DNA of 64,000 nucleotides from Rhodococcus oxybenzonivorans. GTDB lineage: Bacteria > Actinomycetota > Actinomycetes > Mycobacteriales > Mycobacteriaceae. How positions within the stretch are numbered: position 1 is the stretch's first letter; the number at the start of each line of letters is the position of its first letter. The notes under the pieces were generated by a model that worked only from the letters and a program-made list of their open reading frames with translations, searched no databases and had not been told where the DNA came from. The stretch spans positions 3,906,001 to 3,970,000 of the forward strand of contig NZ_CP021354.1 of assembly GCF_003130705.1 (NCBI RefSeq), written 5' to 3'. This document shows positions 61,710 through 64,000 of the stretch, piece by piece. A program made the translations under genes and the position numbers.

Positions 61710-63893
61710 CTACAGCATGCAGGAAACGCAACCTTCGACCTCGGTGCCTTCGAGGGCCATCTGACGCAGACGGATGTAGTACAGCGTCTTGATCCCCTTG
61801 CGCCACGCGTAGATCTGCGCCTTGTTGATGTCGCGGGTGGTGGCGGTGTCCTTGAAGAACAACGTCAGCGACAACCCCTGGTCCACGTGCTGGGTGGCCG
61901 CGGCGTAGGTGTCGATGATCTTCTCGTAGCCGATCTCGTACGCGTCCTGGTAGTACTCCAGGTTGTCGTTGGTCAAGTATGGCGCCGGGTAGTAGACGCG
62001 GCCGATCTTGCCTTCCTTGCGGATCTCGATCTTCGACGCCACCGGGTGAATGGAGCTGGTGGAGTAGTTGATGTAGGAGATCGACCCGGTGGGCGGGACG
62101 GCCTGGAGGTTCTGGTTGTAGATGCCGTGCTTCTGCACCGACGCCTTCAGCTCACGCCAGTCGTCCTGGGTGGGGATGTGCACACCGGAGTCGGCGAAGA
62201 GTTGACGCACCTTGTCCGTCTTCGGCTCCCACACCTGATCGGTGTACTTGTCGAAGTACTCGCCGGACGCGTACTGCGACTGCGGGAAGCCCTTGAAGTA
62301 CGTTCCCCGCTCGATGGCAATCCGGTTGGACGCCTGCAGCGCATGGAACACCACGGTGTAGAAGTAGATGTTCGTGAAGTCGATGCCCTCGTCGGAGCCG
62401 TAGTAGATCCGCTCGCGCGCCAGGTACCCGTGCAGATTCATCTGGCCGAGCCCGATGGCGTGAGAGTCGTTGTTGCCCTCCTCGATCGACGGCACCGAGT
62501 AGATGTGCGTCTGATCGGACACCGCGGTCAGTCCGCGAATCGCCACCTCGATGGTCCGCGCGAAGTCCGGCGAGTCCATCGTCTTGGCAATGTTCAGCGA
62601 CCCCAGGTTGCAAGAGATGTCCTTGCCCACCTTGCTGTACGAGAGGTCGTCGTTGAACAGCGACGGCGTCGACACCTGCAGGATTTCGGAGCACAGGTTG
62701 GAGTGCGTGATCTTGCCTTCGATGGGGTTGGCCCGGTTCACCGTGTCCTCGAACATGATGTACGGGTAGCCCGACTCGAACTGCAGCTCCGCGATGGTCT
62801 GGAAGAACTCGCGCGCCTTGATCTTCGACTTCCGGATCCGCTTGTCGTCGACCATTTCGTAGTACTTCTCGGTGACGTTGATGTCTGCGAACGGAACGCC
62901 GTAGATGCGTTCGACGTCGTACGGCGAGAACAAATACATGTCCTCGTTCTTCTTCGCCAGCTCGAAGGTGATGTCCGGGATGACCACGCCGAGGGACAGC
63001 GTCTTGATGCGGATCTTCTCGTCGGCGTTCTCACGCTTGGTGTCGAGGAACCGGTAGATGTCCGGATGGTGGGCGTGCAGGTACACCGCGCCCGCACCCT
63101 GACGCGCCCCGAGCTGGTTGGCGTAGGAGAAGGAGTCTTCGAGGAGCTTCATGATGGGGATGACACCCGAGCTCTGGTTCTCGATTCGCTTGATCGGGGC
63201 GCCGTGTTCACGAACATTGGTGAGCAGCAACGCGACTCCGCCGCCGCGCTTGGACAGCTGCAGGGCGGAGTTGATCGAGCGGCCGATCGACTCCATGTTG
63301 TCCTCGATGCGGAGGAGGAAGCAGGAGACGGGTTCACCGCGCTGCTTCTTGCCGGAGTTGAGGAACGTGGGTGTGGCGGGCTGGAAGCGTCCGGCGATGA
63401 TCTCGTCGACCAGCTTGGTGGCCAGGTCCTCGTCACCTGCTGCAAGGGTGAGCGCCACCATGCACACTCGGTCCTCGAACCGCTCGAGGTAGCGCTTTCC
63501 GTCGAACGTCTTGAGCGTGTACGAGGTGTAGTACTTGAAGGCGCCCAGGAAGGTCGGGAAGCGGAACTTCTTGGAATACGCGTGGTCGATCAGGAACTTC
63601 ACGAAGGCACGCGAGTACTGATCGAGCACCTCGGGCTCGTAGTAATTCTCCTCGACGAGATAATCGAGCTTCTCGTCGAGGTTGTGGAAGAACACCGTGT
63701 TCTGGTTGACATGCTGCAGGAAGTACTGGCGGGCCGCGGCGACATCCTTGTCGAACTGGATCTCGCCGTTCGGCCCGTACAAGTTGAGCATCGCGTTGAG
63801 CGCGTGGTAGTCGAGACCGTTCGTCGAGTCCCCACCGCGCGCGTCACGCTCTACGCTCCCCGCATCGATGGTGTCTGTGATGGTCGGCGCCAC
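61710..63893 (-). CDS. nrdE: Class Ib ribonucleotide reductase alpha subunit
   Basis: The 727-residue catalytic subunit reduces ribonucleoside diphosphates. [20 protein letters not shown] holds one active-site Cys, SNLCSEI the radical Cys, and the C-terminal CVSCML the redox pair regenerated by glutaredoxin-like NrdH. The GTG at 63893 has AAGGAG 8 nt upstream and overlaps the upstream nrdI frame by 43 bases. Confidence 0.96.
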   Translation of the reverse strand: MAPTITDTIDAGSVERDARGGDSTNGLDYHALNAMLNLYGPNGEIQFDKDVAAARQYFLQHVNQNTVFFHNLDEKLDYLVEENYYEPEVLDQYSRAFVKFLIDHAYSKKFRFPTFLGAFKYYTSYTLKTFDGKRYLERFEDRVCMVALTLAAGDEDLATKLVDEIIAGRFQPATPTFLNSGKKQRGEPVSCFLLRIEDNMESIGRSINSALQLSKRGGGVALLLTNVREHGAPIKRIENQSSGVIPIMKLLEDSFSYANQLGARQGAGAVYLHAHHPDIYRFLDTKRENADEKIRIKTLSLGVVIPDITFELAKKNEDMYLFSPYDVERIYGVPFADINVTEKYYEMVDDKRIRKSKIKAREFFQTIAELQFESGYPYIMFEDTVNRANPIEGKITHSNLCSEILQVSTPSLFNDDLSYSKVGKDISCNLGSLNIAKTMDSPDFARTIEVAIRGLTAVSDQTHIYSVPSIEEGNNDSHAIGLGQMNLHGYLARERIYYGSDEGIDFTNIYFYTVVFHALQASNRIAIERGTYFKGFPQSQYASGEYFDKYTDQVWEPKTDKVRQLFADSGVHIPTQDDWRELKASVQKHGIYNQNLQAVPPTGSISYINYSTSSIHPVASKIEIRKEGKIGRVYYPAPYLTNDNLEYYQDAYEIGYEKIIDTYAAATQHVDQGLSLTLFFKDTATTRDINKAQIYAWRKGIKTLYYIRLRQMALEGTEVEGCVSCML

Positions 63894-64000
63894 AGCTCCT
63901 GCTCCTTGTCGTCTAAGTGTTCCCAGAATTCACCCAGACCGACCTTCACCCGTTCGATGTCCTCGGCTGTGCCCATGAGTTCGAAGCGGTAGAGGTAGGG
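63851..64000 (-). CDS. nrdI: NrdI flavodoxin-like protein, partial (C-terminus)
   Basis: The last 49 residues of a frame that enters from the right edge read [20 protein letters not shown] and end at a TAG (63851-63853). The PYLYRFEL block is characteristic of NrdI, the flavoprotein that activates the class Ib cofactor. Its position before nrdE agrees with the nrdHIEF order. It overlaps nrdE by 43 bases, longer than usual. Confidence 0.85.
   Translation of the reverse strand, partial: PYLYRFELMGTAEDIERVKVGLGEFWEHLDDKEQELWRRPSQTPSMRGA

Noticed and set aside
61887..63992. 701-codon open frame on the plus strand
   Set aside because: Antisense to nrdE; low-complexity Leu/Val/Asp-rich translation, no start signal.

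Overview
This window looks like chromosomal core DNA of a high-GC mycolic-acid actinomycete, most likely a Rhodococcus (inference). Gene order follows the Mycobacterium tuberculosis Rv2989-Rv3051c segment almost gene for gene. GTG starts, GTGA/ATGA stop-start overlaps and likely leaderless starts are common. There is no plasmid, phage or CRISPR signature. The one clear mobile element is an IS110-family insertion sequence at 35731-37063.

Region 1-18900 is mostly branched-chain amino acid and serine synthesis: an IclR regulator (LtbR type), leuB, serA, ilvC, ilvN and ilvB on the minus strand and ilvD on the plus strand. The ilvBN(C) unit is preceded by a leaderless 15-residue leader peptide rich in Leu/Val/Ile codons and a terminator, which is a classic attenuator. 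gltX with tRNA-Gln and tRNA-Glu, an FAH-fold enzyme, an MFS exporter, an APC permease, a DoxX protein and a sugar-dehydrogenase-like lipoprotein fill the rest.

Region 19000-33400 is translation and housekeeping: gatB, pfkA, gatA, gatC, ligA, mnmA and a cysteine desulfurase. With gltX and tRNA-Gln it carries the whole indirect Gln-tRNA route. A block of four genes (two-component system, phospholipase-A2-like protein, membrane alpha/beta hydrolase) separates pfkA from gatA.

Region 33400-39700 holds cysteine desulfurase, a PlsC-like acyltransferase and an OlsB-like GNAT gene that the IS110 element has cut in two, followed by etfBA. Removing exactly 1333 bp restores the reading frame. The element's 258-bp left end folds into three stem-loops. 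Short stretches in the second match the target flanks and stretches in the third match the element's own ends, the layout expected of a bridge RNA. Joining the element's ends would create a promoter (TTGACA, 18 bp, TATGTT) reading into this RNA.

Region 39700-54500 resembles the mycobacterial methylglucose lipopolysaccharide locus (methyltransferase, GH57 branching enzyme, GT4 glucosyltransferase, LbH acyltransferase, methyltransferases), followed by enoyl-CoA hydratase, NUDIX, ABC ATPase, glgX and a PTH2-like gene. Region 54500-64000 carries serB, ctaD, two iron-siderophore binding lipoproteins behind an IdeR-like box, a NUDIX hydrolase, and the class Ib ribonucleotide reductase genes nrdF, nrdE and partial nrdI. 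A 16-bp-arm palindrome occurs in two intergenic places (46.1 kb and 61.7 kb).
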